NCBI GenBank assembly: GCA_027310305.1
Contig: DAIDBD010000029.1
Location: forward strand, 62,001-126,000
Direction: 5' to 3'
From: Herminiimonas sp.
Lineage (GTDB): Bacteria; Pseudomonadota; Gammaproteobacteria; Burkholderiales; Burkholderiaceae_D
Length of the DNA: 64,000 nt
Numbering within the stretch: position 1 is the first letter of the stretch; every line of letters begins with the position of its first letter. This document shows positions 56,803 through 64,000 of the stretch, in pieces. Position numbers and translations under genes: made by a program. Below the pieces are notes generated by a model. The model was not told where the DNA came from. It made no database searches and saw nothing but the letters and a program-made list of their open reading frames with translations.

Positions 56803-57122
56803 AACAGGATTGGTGCTGCGCGTTGCCGGCAGGCGTACGCGTGGCGGTGCAAATCATGCCGAACGCCAGGAAAAATGAAGTGATCGGTCTTTTCGACGAC
56901 GCGCTCAAGATACGGTTGCAGGCGCAGCCGGTTGATGGCAAGGCGAATGATGCGCTGATCCGCTTTTTTGCCGATATGCTGGGCATACCAAAAAGTTTGG
57001 TACTGCTAGTGGTGTGCTTCGCGAGCAAACGAAAAATACTCGAAATTCATGCGCAGCATTTAACGGTGGACGCAGTTCAAAAAGCGCTGCTTCCGTCCAT
57101 GATATCTAATGCGCCACCGTGA
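56799..57122 (+). CDS. yggU: DUF167 protein YggU
   Basis: The 107-residue protein is a DUF167/YggU-family member, with RVAVQIMPNARKNEVIGLFDDALKIRLQAQPVDGKANDALIRFFAD. The fold is known from structures of homologues, the function is not. It is coupled to yggT (ATGA), a pair common in proteobacteria. Its 3' end overlaps the convergent lipoprotein gene by 17 bp. Confidence 0.92.
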   Translation: MKQDWCCALPAGVRVAVQIMPNARKNEVIGLFDDALKIRLQAQPVDGKANDALIRFFADMLGIPKSLVLLVVCFASKRKILEIHAQHLTVDAVQKALLPSMISNAPP

Positions 57123-57474
57123 CATTGCCATTGGAAGTGATGACTTTCACCGGTTCACCGACGCGAAATATTTCGCTGGACTCAACATCGTAGACAGATA
57201 GGTCGCCGTCATCGAAGCGTACCGTCAATCGGGTAACGCTTTTGGCGCTGCTTGCGTTGCCGATCCGTTGTCCTGCAATGCCGCCGGCGACCGCACCAAC
57301 CGCAGAATGCCGATTGTCGCTGAAAGCAATATCGCGCACATCGATCACATAGCCCTTTTGCACCAGGGTGCTGCCTTGAGTTGATCCGGTAGGCGGCAGT
57401 GGTTGAGACGGCGAAGCGCAACCGGCCAACAATGCTGCGGCGAGGGTAGAAACTGCCGGCAGGAAAATCCGCAT
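57106..57474 (-). CDS. Glycine-zipper outer-membrane lipoprotein
   Basis: The 122-residue precursor has a lipoprotein signal with lipobox LLAGC (Cys19), so it should be anchored, most likely in the outer membrane because the residue after Cys is Ala rather than Asp. The mature part has a short glycine-zipper-like stretch, AVGAVAGGIAGQRIG, and a beta-rich C-terminus with VRFDDGDLSVYDVESS. This resembles Pcp/SlyB-type lipoproteins, although it is shorter. Role unknown; the family is tied to envelope integrity. Its end overlaps yggU. Confidence 0.8.
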   Translation of the reverse strand: MRIFLPAVSTLAAALLAGCASPSQPLPPTGSTQGSTLVQKGYVIDVRDIAFSDNRHSAVGAVAGGIAGQRIGNASSAKSVTRLTVRFDDGDLSVYDVESSEIFRVGEPVKVITSNGNVTVAH

Positions 57475-57515
57475 ACAACCTCCTTGCCTATCGGATTACG
57501 CGGCGCACTGACAAA

Positions 57516-58448
57516 TCAAAACCGGTAGCCGAATTCCTTTTGAAAGCGCTCTTCTATTTCTGCAATGGCCGGCGCGTGATTTTGCCCGCCTTGATGGCCG
57601 ATCTTGATGGCGCCCATCAAACTGGCCAGACGGCCGGTGGTGATCCAATCCATATCGTTGGTCAAACCGAACAGCATGCCGGCGCGAAAAGCATCTCCGC
57701 AACCGGTAGGATCAATCACCTGATCCACCCTGATGCATGGAATATCGATACGCCGGCCGCCGGTAAATATCTCCGCGCCTTGTTCGCCGCGCGTGACCAC
57801 CAGCGCAGATACGCGTTGCGCAATCTGTTCCAGCGTCAGTCCGGTGCGTTCGATCAGCAACTCCGCTTCATAATCATTGACTGCGACATAAGTGGCGAGT
57901 TCAATGAAGCGTTCGAGTTCGGCGCCATTGAACATCGGCAAGCCTTGACCCGGATCGAAAATGAAAGGCACATCCAGTTCGGCGCAATCCTGCGCATGCT
58001 GCAGCATGCCGTCGCGGCCGTCGGGCGCAATGATGGCGAGCTTGACCGGGCCGGCATCCGCGATCCTGTTCCGGTGCGAGTGCGTCATCGCGCCTGGATG
58101 AAATGCCGTAATCTGGTTGCTGTCGGCATCGGTCGTGATGAACGCTTGCGCCGTATAGGATGCGTCGATGGTCCGAATGCATTGCCGCGAAATCGCAAGG
58201 CGCTCAAGACGGTCGAGATAAGGCGCGCCATCCTGCCCGATGGTGGCCATGATCAGCGGATCGCCATTCAGCAGCTTCAGGTTATAAGCGATATTGCCGG
58301 CGCAGCCGCCGAATTCGCGCCGGATGCTTGGCACTAAAAAGGCCACATTTACTTTGTGCAATTGATCCGCCAGTAACGCTTCGGAGAAACGGCCGTCGAA
58401 CGACATGATGGTATCGAAAGCAAGTGAGCCGCAGATCAGGGATGTCAT
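57516..58448 (-). CDS. PfkB-family carbohydrate/nucleoside kinase
   Basis: The 310-residue protein is a ribokinase/PfkB-type sugar or nucleoside kinase. The C-terminal signature DPTGCGDAFRAGMLFG holds the catalytic Asp and anion hole, and the N-terminal region has GGCAGNIAYNLKLL, which in this family binds the sugar. The arrangement is close to adenosine kinase-like proteins of proteobacteria, but the substrate is not certain. It is the last gene of the minus-strand block with DUF3426, prmA and accBC; a 90-bp gap separates it from DUF3426. Confidence 0.9.
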   Translation of the reverse strand: MTSLICGSLAFDTIMSFDGRFSEALLADQLHKVNVAFLVPSIRREFGGCAGNIAYNLKLLNGDPLIMATIGQDGAPYLDRLERLAISRQCIRTIDASYTAQAFITTDADSNQITAFHPGAMTHSHRNRIADAGPVKLAIIAPDGRDGMLQHAQDCAELDVPFIFDPGQGLPMFNGAELERFIELATYVAVNDYEAELLIERTGLTLEQIAQRVSALVVTRGEQGAEIFTGGRRIDIPCIRVDQVIDPTGCGDAFRAGMLFGLTNDMDWITTGRLASLMGAIKIGHQGGQNHAPAIAEIEERFQKEFGYRF

Positions 58449-58538
58449 AAAAATGCACCGGGTGAATTGAATGAAATTTGTTGTTGAACGCTGCAGCCGG
58501 AAAATTGGCGGCGCCGCTCGACATACGCTATTGGATGC

Positions 58539-59720
58539 TCACGGATAAAACAGATAGACGCGGTAACCCGATGCCTTCAATTGGGACAGTTCAAAAAATA
58601 ATTTGACGGGCTGCTCGGAATTGGCGGCAAGGCCTTTCGCTAGATCCTGTGCCGGAGGCAAATAGTCGCGCGGCGCGAATACGCGCCTGGCAATCGGTTT
58701 TTCATTCGCGTCGTTGAGCGTCAGTTCGATGTTCGGCCATGCCTGGACGGTCGCGCCGCGGTTGCGCAGCAAAGTAATCAGCACGAAAGTATTCGGGCTT
58801 GACGGCAGCGCCTGCAGCTCGCTCGATTCAAGCGATACGGCATCGATTTGCGCAGGCAATTCCACCCGGCAGCCGATGATTGCGCAGCCTGCGGCAAGCG
58901 CGGGAGATGTCTGTGGAAACCGGGCGGCGATCCGGTCGCGAAACGTGTAGGCGGTTTGCGCAAGCAGGGCGAGCAGCAGGAAAAACGATCCGACCTGCAT
59001 TATCGCGCGCGACGTCCGGCCGATACGCTGTTGGCGCCGCGCGCGTTTTACGAATTCTGGCTCTGCCGATTCGGCTGTGTCCGAATCATACTCATCTTCC
59101 TGCGCGCCCGATTTTTTTGTGCCGCGCCAGGGTTTCCGCTGCAATTCATCGATCGCCCGGCTCAGTTCATCCGGTGCCTCGGCATTTGCGTCGGCAGGCA
59201 TCCGCCTGTCTGCATCTTCCCCTTCGGACGGGTCAGGTTTTTCAATTCCTTGTGGCGGGGAAGGATTGTCCGATTCATCGAATGCCGTGAAATCCATCAG
59301 CGTCATGCGCTGCAAAGGATCGTCGTGGGCATTGTTATCGGCGGCAACCGGCGGATTTTCTGCGTTGACCGAGGCGCCGGCCAATGCAGGGGGCGGAATA
59401 GGCGCAGGGTCAATCGAATCGATGTTGCGATTTTCCAATGCCTGCGGCATCGGAGCCGAGGGCGCAACGGCAGCTTGCATCGGCGTTGCTTCAGTCTCTG
59501 CGGCTGCAGGCGGCGGCTTGATTGCTGCCGCAACCGGACCGGTATCGGAATTCGGGGAAGCGGCCGGCTGCGGCAAATCGCCGGGCTGCAACAGATGCTC
59601 GATGCCATTGAAAATTTCTTTGCACGCGCCGCAGCGTACCAGCCCGGCGCGCAGCTTCAACTGATCATGCGCAACGCGAAAGGTCGTCTGGCAATGCGGA
59701 CATTGTGTTGCCAGCGCCAT
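58539..59720 (-). CDS. DUF3426 zinc-ribbon membrane protein
   Basis: The 393-residue protein has an N-terminal MJ0042-type zinc ribbon (CPHCQTTFRVAHDQLKLRAGLVRCGACKEIF, residues 8-40), a long disordered proline- and acid-rich linker (about 45-220), one membrane helix (about 245-262) and a C-terminal DUF3426 domain outside the membrane. The function of this family is not known. It lies 2 bp after prmA on the same strand, a neighbour relation common in Burkholderiales. Confidence 0.88.
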   Translation of the reverse strand: MALATQCPHCQTTFRVAHDQLKLRAGLVRCGACKEIFNGIEHLLQPGDLPQPAASPNSDTGPVAAAIKPPPAAAETEATPMQAAVAPSAPMPQALENRNIDSIDPAPIPPPALAGASVNAENPPVAADNNAHDDPLQRMTLMDFTAFDESDNPSPPQGIEKPDPSEGEDADRRMPADANAEAPDELSRAIDELQRKPWRGTKKSGAQEDEYDSDTAESAEPEFVKRARRQQRIGRTSRAIMQVGSFFLLLALLAQTAYTFRDRIAARFPQTSPALAAGCAIIGCRVELPAQIDAVSLESSELQALPSSPNTFVLITLLRNRGATVQAWPNIELTLNDANEKPIARRVFAPRDYLPPAQDLAKGLAANSEQPVKLFFELSQLKASGYRVYLFYP

Positions 59721-59722
59721 TG

Positions 59723-60658
59723 CTATTGCCGGCCGGCCGACGAGGTGGCCAATCGTCCCGCCAGCGCGACCCAGCCGTCCCGTTCCGCCCAGACTGTCAG
59801 GCCGATGAAAGGCGCATAGGCCGCCGCGACTTCATCGGCTTGCCGTACCAGTATGCCGGACAATACCAGCGCGCCGCCCGGTGCAATCCGGCCGGCCAGC
59901 ATTGGCGCCATCAATTTCAACGGGCTGGAAAGAATGTTGGCAACCACGATATCGAATAACGGCGTATGGGTGGAATCGGCGAATTGTTCGGGTAAATAAT
60001 AGTCGATTTCGCAGTGATTGCGTGCGCTGTTATAGCGCGCCGATTCAATCGCTTGCGGGTCGATATCGATGCCGACTACTTCGGTTGCGCCCAGTTTTTT
60101 TGCGACCAACGCCAGAATGCCGGAACCGCAGCCATAGTCGAGTACCGATAACTGTTGCGGCGCATGCGCTTCCAGCCATTCCATGCAGAGCCGGGTGGTC
60201 GGATGGCTGCCGGTGCCGAACGCAAGGCCGGGGTCCAGTTCCAGCACCAGGCCGTTCGGGTCGGGCGCATCATGCCAGCTAGGCACCACCCAGATGTTCT
60301 TGCCGATATGGATCGGATCGAATTGCGACTGCGTCAGGCGTACCCAGTCCTGCTCGGCGACGGCGCGCAAAGTATAGGAAACCGCCTGCGACTGCGCATT
60401 GAGGCCGGTGGCTTCCATCGCCGCTGCGACAATGGCGGCATGATCCGCATCCGCCGGAGTCAGCGCAACCACGCGGCTGCGTTCCCAGGCGGCCTGTTCC
60501 GGCTCCATGCCCGGCTCGCCGAACAGCGGCTGTTCGGCATCCGTGCCCTGATCCGCATCTTCCACCGAGACCGACAGCGCGCCCGCATCCATCAGCGCGT
60601 CGGACAGGCTTTCCGCGTGGCGGCGTGCAACGTCGATGACGATTTCAGTCCAGCTCAT
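59723..60658 (-). CDS. prmA: Ribosomal protein L11 methyltransferase PrmA
   Basis: PrmA methylates several amino groups of ribosomal protein L11. The 311-residue protein has an N-terminal substrate-recognition domain and the SAM-binding fold with [32 protein letters not shown] and [16 protein letters not shown]. It is 6 bp after accC, likely in one transcript with accB-accC. Confidence 0.96.
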   Translation of the reverse strand: MSWTEIVIDVARRHAESLSDALMDAGALSVSVEDADQGTDAEQPLFGEPGMEPEQAAWERSRVVALTPADADHAAIVAAAMEATGLNAQSQAVSYTLRAVAEQDWVRLTQSQFDPIHIGKNIWVVPSWHDAPDPNGLVLELDPGLAFGTGSHPTTRLCMEWLEAHAPQQLSVLDYGCGSGILALVAKKLGATEVVGIDIDPQAIESARYNSARNHCEIDYYLPEQFADSTHTPLFDIVVANILSSPLKLMAPMLAGRIAPGGALVLSGILVRQADEVAAAYAPFIGLTVWAERDGWVALAGRLATSSAGRQ

Positions 60659-60664
60659 GGGGTG

Positions 60665-62047
60665 TTATTTCTTTCCGGCCTGTTTCAGTTCTTTCGGCAA
60701 ATCCGGCTTTTCCGCAAGCTTTTGTTCCAGATAATGGATATTGGTGCCGCCTTCGATGAAGCGGGCATCGACCATCAATTCCCGATGCAGCGGAATATTG
60801 GTCAGGATTCCCTCGACCACCATTTCCGACAATGCGATCTGCATGCGCTTGATCGCCTGTTCGCGCGTCGCACCGTACGAAATGACCTTGCCCACCATCG
60901 AATCATAATGCGGCGGCACGTAATAGCCGGCATAGGCATGCGAATCGACGCGGATGCCGGGGCCGCCCGGCGCATGCCATGAAATGATCTTGCCCGGCGA
61001 CGGCGTGAATTTGAATGGATCTTCCGCATTGATGCGGCACTCGATCGCATGGCCCTTGAGTTCGATGTCGCGCTGGCGAAAACGCAATTTTTCGCCGGCC
61101 GCGACGCGGATCTGCTCTTGTACCAGGTCAATGCCGGTGATCATTTCCGTCACCGGATGCTCGACCTGGATGCGGGTGTTCATTTCGATGAAGTAGAACT
61201 CTCCGTTCTCGTACAGGAACTCGAATGTGCCGGCGCCGCGGTAACCCATCTTGCGGCAGGCTTCGGCGCAGCGGTCGCCGATTTTTTCGATGATCTTGCG
61301 CGGAATGCCGACTGCCGGCGCTTCTTCGATCACTTTCTGGTGGCGGCGCTGCATCGAGCAATCGCGTTCGCCCAGCCATACCGCATTCTTGAATTCGTCG
61401 GCCAGGATCTGGATTTCCACGTGCCGCGGATTTTCCAGGTATTTCTCCATGTAGACTTCCGGATTGCCGAACGCCGCTCCGGCTTCGGTCCTGGTCATCG
61501 TGACCGCGTTCAGCAAAGCCGCTTCGGTATGCACCACGCGCATGCCGCGTCCGCCGCCGCCGCCCGCCGCCTTGATGATGACCGGGTAGCCGATCTTGCG
61601 CGCAACGCGAATGATTTCTTTCGGGTCGTCGGGCAGCGCGCCGTCCGAGCCGGGAACGCAGGGCACCCCGGCCTTGATCATGGACTGTTTCGCGGAGACT
61701 TTGTCGCCCATCAGGCGGATCGAATCCGAACGCGGACCGATAAAGACAAAGCCGGATTTTTCCACTCGCTCGGCAAAATCGGCATTCTCGGACAGGAAGC
61801 CATAGCCCGGATGAATCGCCTCGGCATCGGTCACTTCGGCGGCGCTGATAATTGCCGGCATGTTGAGATAGCTGAGAGCGGACGGCGCCGGGCCGATGCA
61901 GACCGACTCGTCGGCCAGCTTCACATATTTTGCTTCGCGGTCGGCTTCGGAATGCACGACCACCGTTTTGATGCCCATTTCGCGGCAGGCGCGCTGGATG
62001 CGCAGCGCGATTTCGCCACGGTTGGCGATGAGGATTTTTTCAAACAT
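60665..62047 (-). CDS. accC: Acetyl-CoA carboxylase, biotin carboxylase subunit
   Basis: AccC carboxylates the biotin on AccB with bicarbonate and ATP. The 460-residue protein has [19 protein letters not shown], the ATP-grasp glycine-rich loop [11 protein letters not shown], the [11 protein letters not shown] stretch and [14 protein letters not shown]. All catalytic landmarks are seen. It follows accB after 87 bp, the usual accBC order. Confidence 0.98.
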   Translation of the reverse strand: MFEKILIANRGEIALRIQRACREMGIKTVVVHSEADREAKYVKLADESVCIGPAPSALSYLNMPAIISAAEVTDAEAIHPGYGFLSENADFAERVEKSGFVFIGPRSDSIRLMGDKVSAKQSMIKAGVPCVPGSDGALPDDPKEIIRVARKIGYPVIIKAAGGGGGRGMRVVHTEAALLNAVTMTRTEAGAAFGNPEVYMEKYLENPRHVEIQILADEFKNAVWLGERDCSMQRRHQKVIEEAPAVGIPRKIIEKIGDRCAEACRKMGYRGAGTFEFLYENGEFYFIEMNTRIQVEHPVTEMITGIDLVQEQIRVAAGEKLRFRQRDIELKGHAIECRINAEDPFKFTPSPGKIISWHAPGGPGIRVDSHAYAGYYVPPHYDSMVGKVISYGATREQAIKRMQIALSEMVVEGILTNIPLHRELMVDARFIEGGTNIHYLEQKLAEKPDLPKELKQAGKK

Positions 62048-62134
62048 GATTGGAAGTGTGAGGCGTTATAGGAATCAAGCGTAAAAGGAAGCAGCGGCGC
62101 CTGCGTTGAACGGCACGCGTCAAACGCACAATGC

Positions 62135-62587
62135 TTAACCGATTACAAATAGCGGCTGGCCGAATTCGACCGGCTGCCCGTTCTCGACCAGGATTTGCTT
62201 GATCACGCCCGATGCATCGGCATCGATTTCGTTCAGCAGCTTCATTGCCTCGATAATGCACAGCGTGTCGCCGTCCTTCACGATCGACCCCACTTCGACG
62301 TAAGGCGGGGAGCCCGGCGCAGAGGAGCGATAAAACGTGCCGACCATCGGCGATTTGACGATATAACCTTGCGGTTCAGCGGCGACTGGCACTGCCGCCA
62401 ACGGCGCAGCGGCTGGAGCAAATGCCTGTGGCGCTGCCGTCTGCGGCTGCATCATTACGACCTGGTTTTGGGGCGCTGCGGAAGATTTGACTATCCTTAC
62501 TTTGCTTTCGCCTTCGGTTACTTCCAGTTCGGCGATGTCTGATTCGGCCACCAAATCGATCAGCGTCTTGAGTTTTCGTAAATCCAT
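62135..62587 (-). CDS. accB: Acetyl-CoA carboxylase, biotin carboxyl carrier protein
   Basis: AccB carries biotin between the two half-reactions of fatty acid synthesis. The 150-residue protein has an N-terminal dimer helix ([23 protein letters not shown]), an Ala/Pro-rich linker (about 45-75) and the biotinyl domain with Lys116 in EAMKLLNE. The thumb region is present ([13 protein letters not shown]). A TATAAT -10 element stands about 50 bp upstream on the minus strand. Confidence 0.97.
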   Translation of the reverse strand: MDLRKLKTLIDLVAESDIAELEVTEGESKVRIVKSSAAPQNQVVMMQPQTAAPQAFAPAAAPLAAVPVAAEPQGYIVKSPMVGTFYRSSAPGSPPYVEVGSIVKDGDTLCIIEAMKLLNEIDADASGVIKQILVENGQPVEFGQPLFVIG

Positions 62588-62635
62588 GTGAAATCCCTCG
62601 GAATTATTTTACGTATAAGGTTGGAAATCGCCACA

Positions 62636-62641
62636 ATTATA
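62636..62641 (-). promoter_or_regulatory. Candidate -10 element of accBC
   Basis: TATAAT on the minus strand lies about 50 bp upstream of the accB ATG, in the 80-bp gap after aroQ. The -35 is weak at normal spacing. Confidence 0.45.
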
Positions 62642-62667
62642 TGTTCTTTGTGACTAGATAATGGAAA

Positions 62668-63105
62668 TTAAAGCTTTTTAAGGGCGAAATCGATTGCTGC
62701 GCGATAACCTTCGATACCAAGTCCGCAAATAACGCCTACCGCCACTGCGGACAAATACGACACATGCCGGAATGCTTCACGCTGGTGAATATTCGAGATA
62801 TGCACTTCGATGAATGGAATGCCGACACCGGCGAGCGCATCGCGCAATGCAACGCTGGTATGCGTCAATCCGCCTGGATTGATGACGATTGCATCCACAC
62901 CTGCTGCTTTGGCGGCCTGAATATGGTCAATCAAGGCGCCTTCATGGTTGCTTTGGAAGCACGTCAGCATGGCGCCGGCAGAACCGGCCTGCGCGGCCGC
63001 GGCACGCTCGATATCTGCCAGCGTGTTTGATCCATACACCTCCGGCTCGCGCGTTCCCAGCAAATTCAGGTTCGGGCCATTCAGTAAAAGGATATTTGTT
63101 GCCAT
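62668..63105 (-). CDS. aroQ: Type II 3-dehydroquinate dehydratase
   Basis: AroQ removes water from 3-dehydroquinate in the shikimate pathway. The 145-residue protein has the family start [22 protein letters not shown] with the catalytic tyrosine Tyr24, [18 protein letters not shown] and the [15 protein letters not shown] loop. It is the small type II enzyme, cytoplasmic and dodecameric. The location next to accBC is common in proteobacteria. Confidence 0.97.
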   Translation of the reverse strand: MATNILLLNGPNLNLLGTREPEVYGSNTLADIERAAAAQAGSAGAMLTCFQSNHEGALIDHIQAAKAAGVDAIVINPGGLTHTSVALRDALAGVGIPFIEVHISNIHQREAFRHVSYLSAVAVGVICGLGIEGYRAAIDFALKKL

Positions 63106-63188
63106 TGCAATGCAACTCCGTTTGACGAGGATGCGCGCATTTTGCCGCTAAATGAAGCCGGTTGGCAAGAAGAAATAGTTTGCGCAAA

Positions 63189-63710
63189 TTAAATCGATCC
63201 AAGGTCTTTGCGTAATTCTTCCATCTTCAATCGTCCCAGATATGTTTTTTTGATTCTGCCATCGGGCGCGATCAATACGGTAAAAGGCAAGCCGCCAGCC
63301 TGGTTGCCGAATTGCCGCGACAGTTCGGTGCCGCTCATGCCGGCAACATAAAGTGGGTAGGTAATTTTATACTTTGCACCGAATTCCATGATATTGGCAG
63401 CGGAATCAATGCCGATGCCGATAATCTGCGCATTCCTGGAAGCAATGTCGTTTTGCAATGCGGACAGTTCCGGCATTTCTTCAACGCAAGGCGCACACCA
63501 GGTTGCCCAAAAATTAACGACAAGAGTTTTTCCTTGCCATTGCGACATCGGATGGGATGTGCCTTGCGCATCGGGTAGGGTCTGAGCAAACAGGCGGGCT
63601 GTTGCCGCAGCCTGCGGCGTTTCGGGCGCAAGGCGGTGTTCGCCGAAATAAGCGCCGACTGCTGCAAATACGATTGCAATTACACCAAATAATAACCAAT
63701 TCCTTTTCAT
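63189..63710 (-). CDS. TlpA/ResA-like membrane-anchored thioredoxin
   Basis: The 173-residue protein has an N-terminal membrane anchor (about 5-21) and a thioredoxin domain outside the membrane with the redox pair Cys72 and Cys75 in NFWATWCAPCVEEMPEL. TlpA/ResA-type proteins reduce disulfides of exported proteins, often apocytochrome c. No cytochrome c genes are adjacent, so its partner is open. The ATG overlaps the stop of the upstream partial gene (ATGA). Confidence 0.9.
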   Translation of the reverse strand: MKRNWLLFGVIAIVFAAVGAYFGEHRLAPETPQAAATARLFAQTLPDAQGTSHPMSQWQGKTLVVNFWATWCAPCVEEMPELSALQNDIASRNAQIIGIGIDSAANIMEFGAKYKITYPLYVAGMSGTELSRQFGNQAGGLPFTVLIAPDGRIKKTYLGRLKMEELRKDLGSI

Positions 63711-64000
63711 GCAGTTTCGCTTTCCATGATGAGTGCCCGCACGGCGTCGATGTCGGCCCGCTCGATTCGCCGTGCCGTCGTGGTTTTGACCGCGCCGCGC
63801 AAATCGTCCATTTCATACAGAGCCAAATGCATTCCTTCCTTTTCCCACATGAAGCTGACGGTTTCGACCGGTTCGCCGCGGTTTTTGAAATGCGTGGTTT
63901 CGGATACTTCGAACTGGATATTTTTATTCAACAGATAAATCTGAACGTCCTTGGGACTTTCGGCAAACAATTGCAGATGAATGTCCGAATGATCGCCGGC
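63707..64000 (-). CDS. Unidentified protein, C-terminal part
   Basis: The frame is open from the window edge to a stop at 63707-63709, giving 97 residues of the C-terminus; the start is beyond the window. The visible part is a compact mixed alpha/beta region (DIHLQLFAESPKDVQIYLLNK, then HLALYEMDDLRGAVKTTT) with no signal peptide, membrane segment or catalytic motif that I recognise. Its stop overlaps the start of the TlpA-like gene, so the two are probably one operon. I do not assign a function. Confidence 0.6.
   Translation of the reverse strand, partial: AGDHSDIHLQLFAESPKDVQIYLLNKNIQFEVSETTHFKNRGEPVETVSFMWEKEGMHLALYEMDDLRGAVKTTTARRIERADIDAVRALIMESETA

Overview
The window reads as an ordinary chromosomal segment of a betaproteobacterium of the order Burkholderiales, most likely family Oxalobacteraceae (Herminiimonas/Janthinobacterium/Collimonas-like). 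This is inferred from gene order and protein character: a dcw cluster ending murD-ftsW-murG-murC-ddlB-ftsQ-ftsA-ftsZ, then peroxiredoxin, lpxC, a DUF721 protein, an M23 peptidase and secA; the yacG-zapD-coaE-pilD-pilC-pilB block; lysine/alanine-rich histone H1-like proteins; and a moderate GC content. There is no prophage, CRISPR array, rRNA operon or complete insertion sequence.

Layout. 1-8784: division and peptidoglycan genes, tightly coupled by ATGA overlaps, with two oddities: a duplicated murC start (2749-2900) and a foldback element between ftsA and ftsZ (7307-7430). 8959-17838: peroxiredoxin, lpxC, DUF721, M23 peptidase, secA, argJ, a DUF815 ATPase and a MutT-type Nudix protein. 17839-20520: a regulatory island with two TyrR-box-like inverted repeats, a perfect sigma-54 promoter, a 26-codon leader ORF, an Rrf2-like gene and a TyrR-type activator. 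20536-27676 (minus): yacG, zapD, coaE and the type IV pilus genes pilD, pilC, pilB, then tRNA-Pro(CGG) and ispB. 27810-34774: rplU, rpmA, obgE, proB, a CNP1-like protein and rppH (minus), proS and a lytic transglycosylase. 34889-38642: two tandem alkaline phosphatases and a histidine-rich exported protein. 38725-40782 (minus): an H1-tail/SWIB protein and ffh. 41023-45848: a sigma-54 promoter, an orphan periplasmic binding protein and a DctB/DctD-like two-component system, lying between ffh and ypjD. 45923-50739: ypjD, a PP0621-family protein, pilS, pilR, ampD. 50814-56166: paired NrdR boxes, nrdA, nrdB and a second H1-like protein. 56260-64000: yggT, yggU, then on the minus strand a lipoprotein, a PfkB kinase, a DUF3426 protein, prmA, accC, accB, aroQ, a TlpA-like thioredoxin and an unidentified partial gene.

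How it fits together. Most genes are housekeeping: cell wall and division, export, ribosome and GTPases, fatty acid and amino acid synthesis, dNTP synthesis. The parts that look least routine are three sigma-54 activator systems (TyrR-like, DctD-like, PilR), two of which sit beside their own candidate sigma-54 promoters and upstream repeats; the tandem phosphatases, which share a 71-nt identical tract over the active site; and the synonymous-only duplicate of the murC N-terminus. The best candidate for an undescribed system is the binding protein/DctB/DctD module at 41023-45848, which has no transporter genes and may be a ligand-sensing unit. That function is inference.
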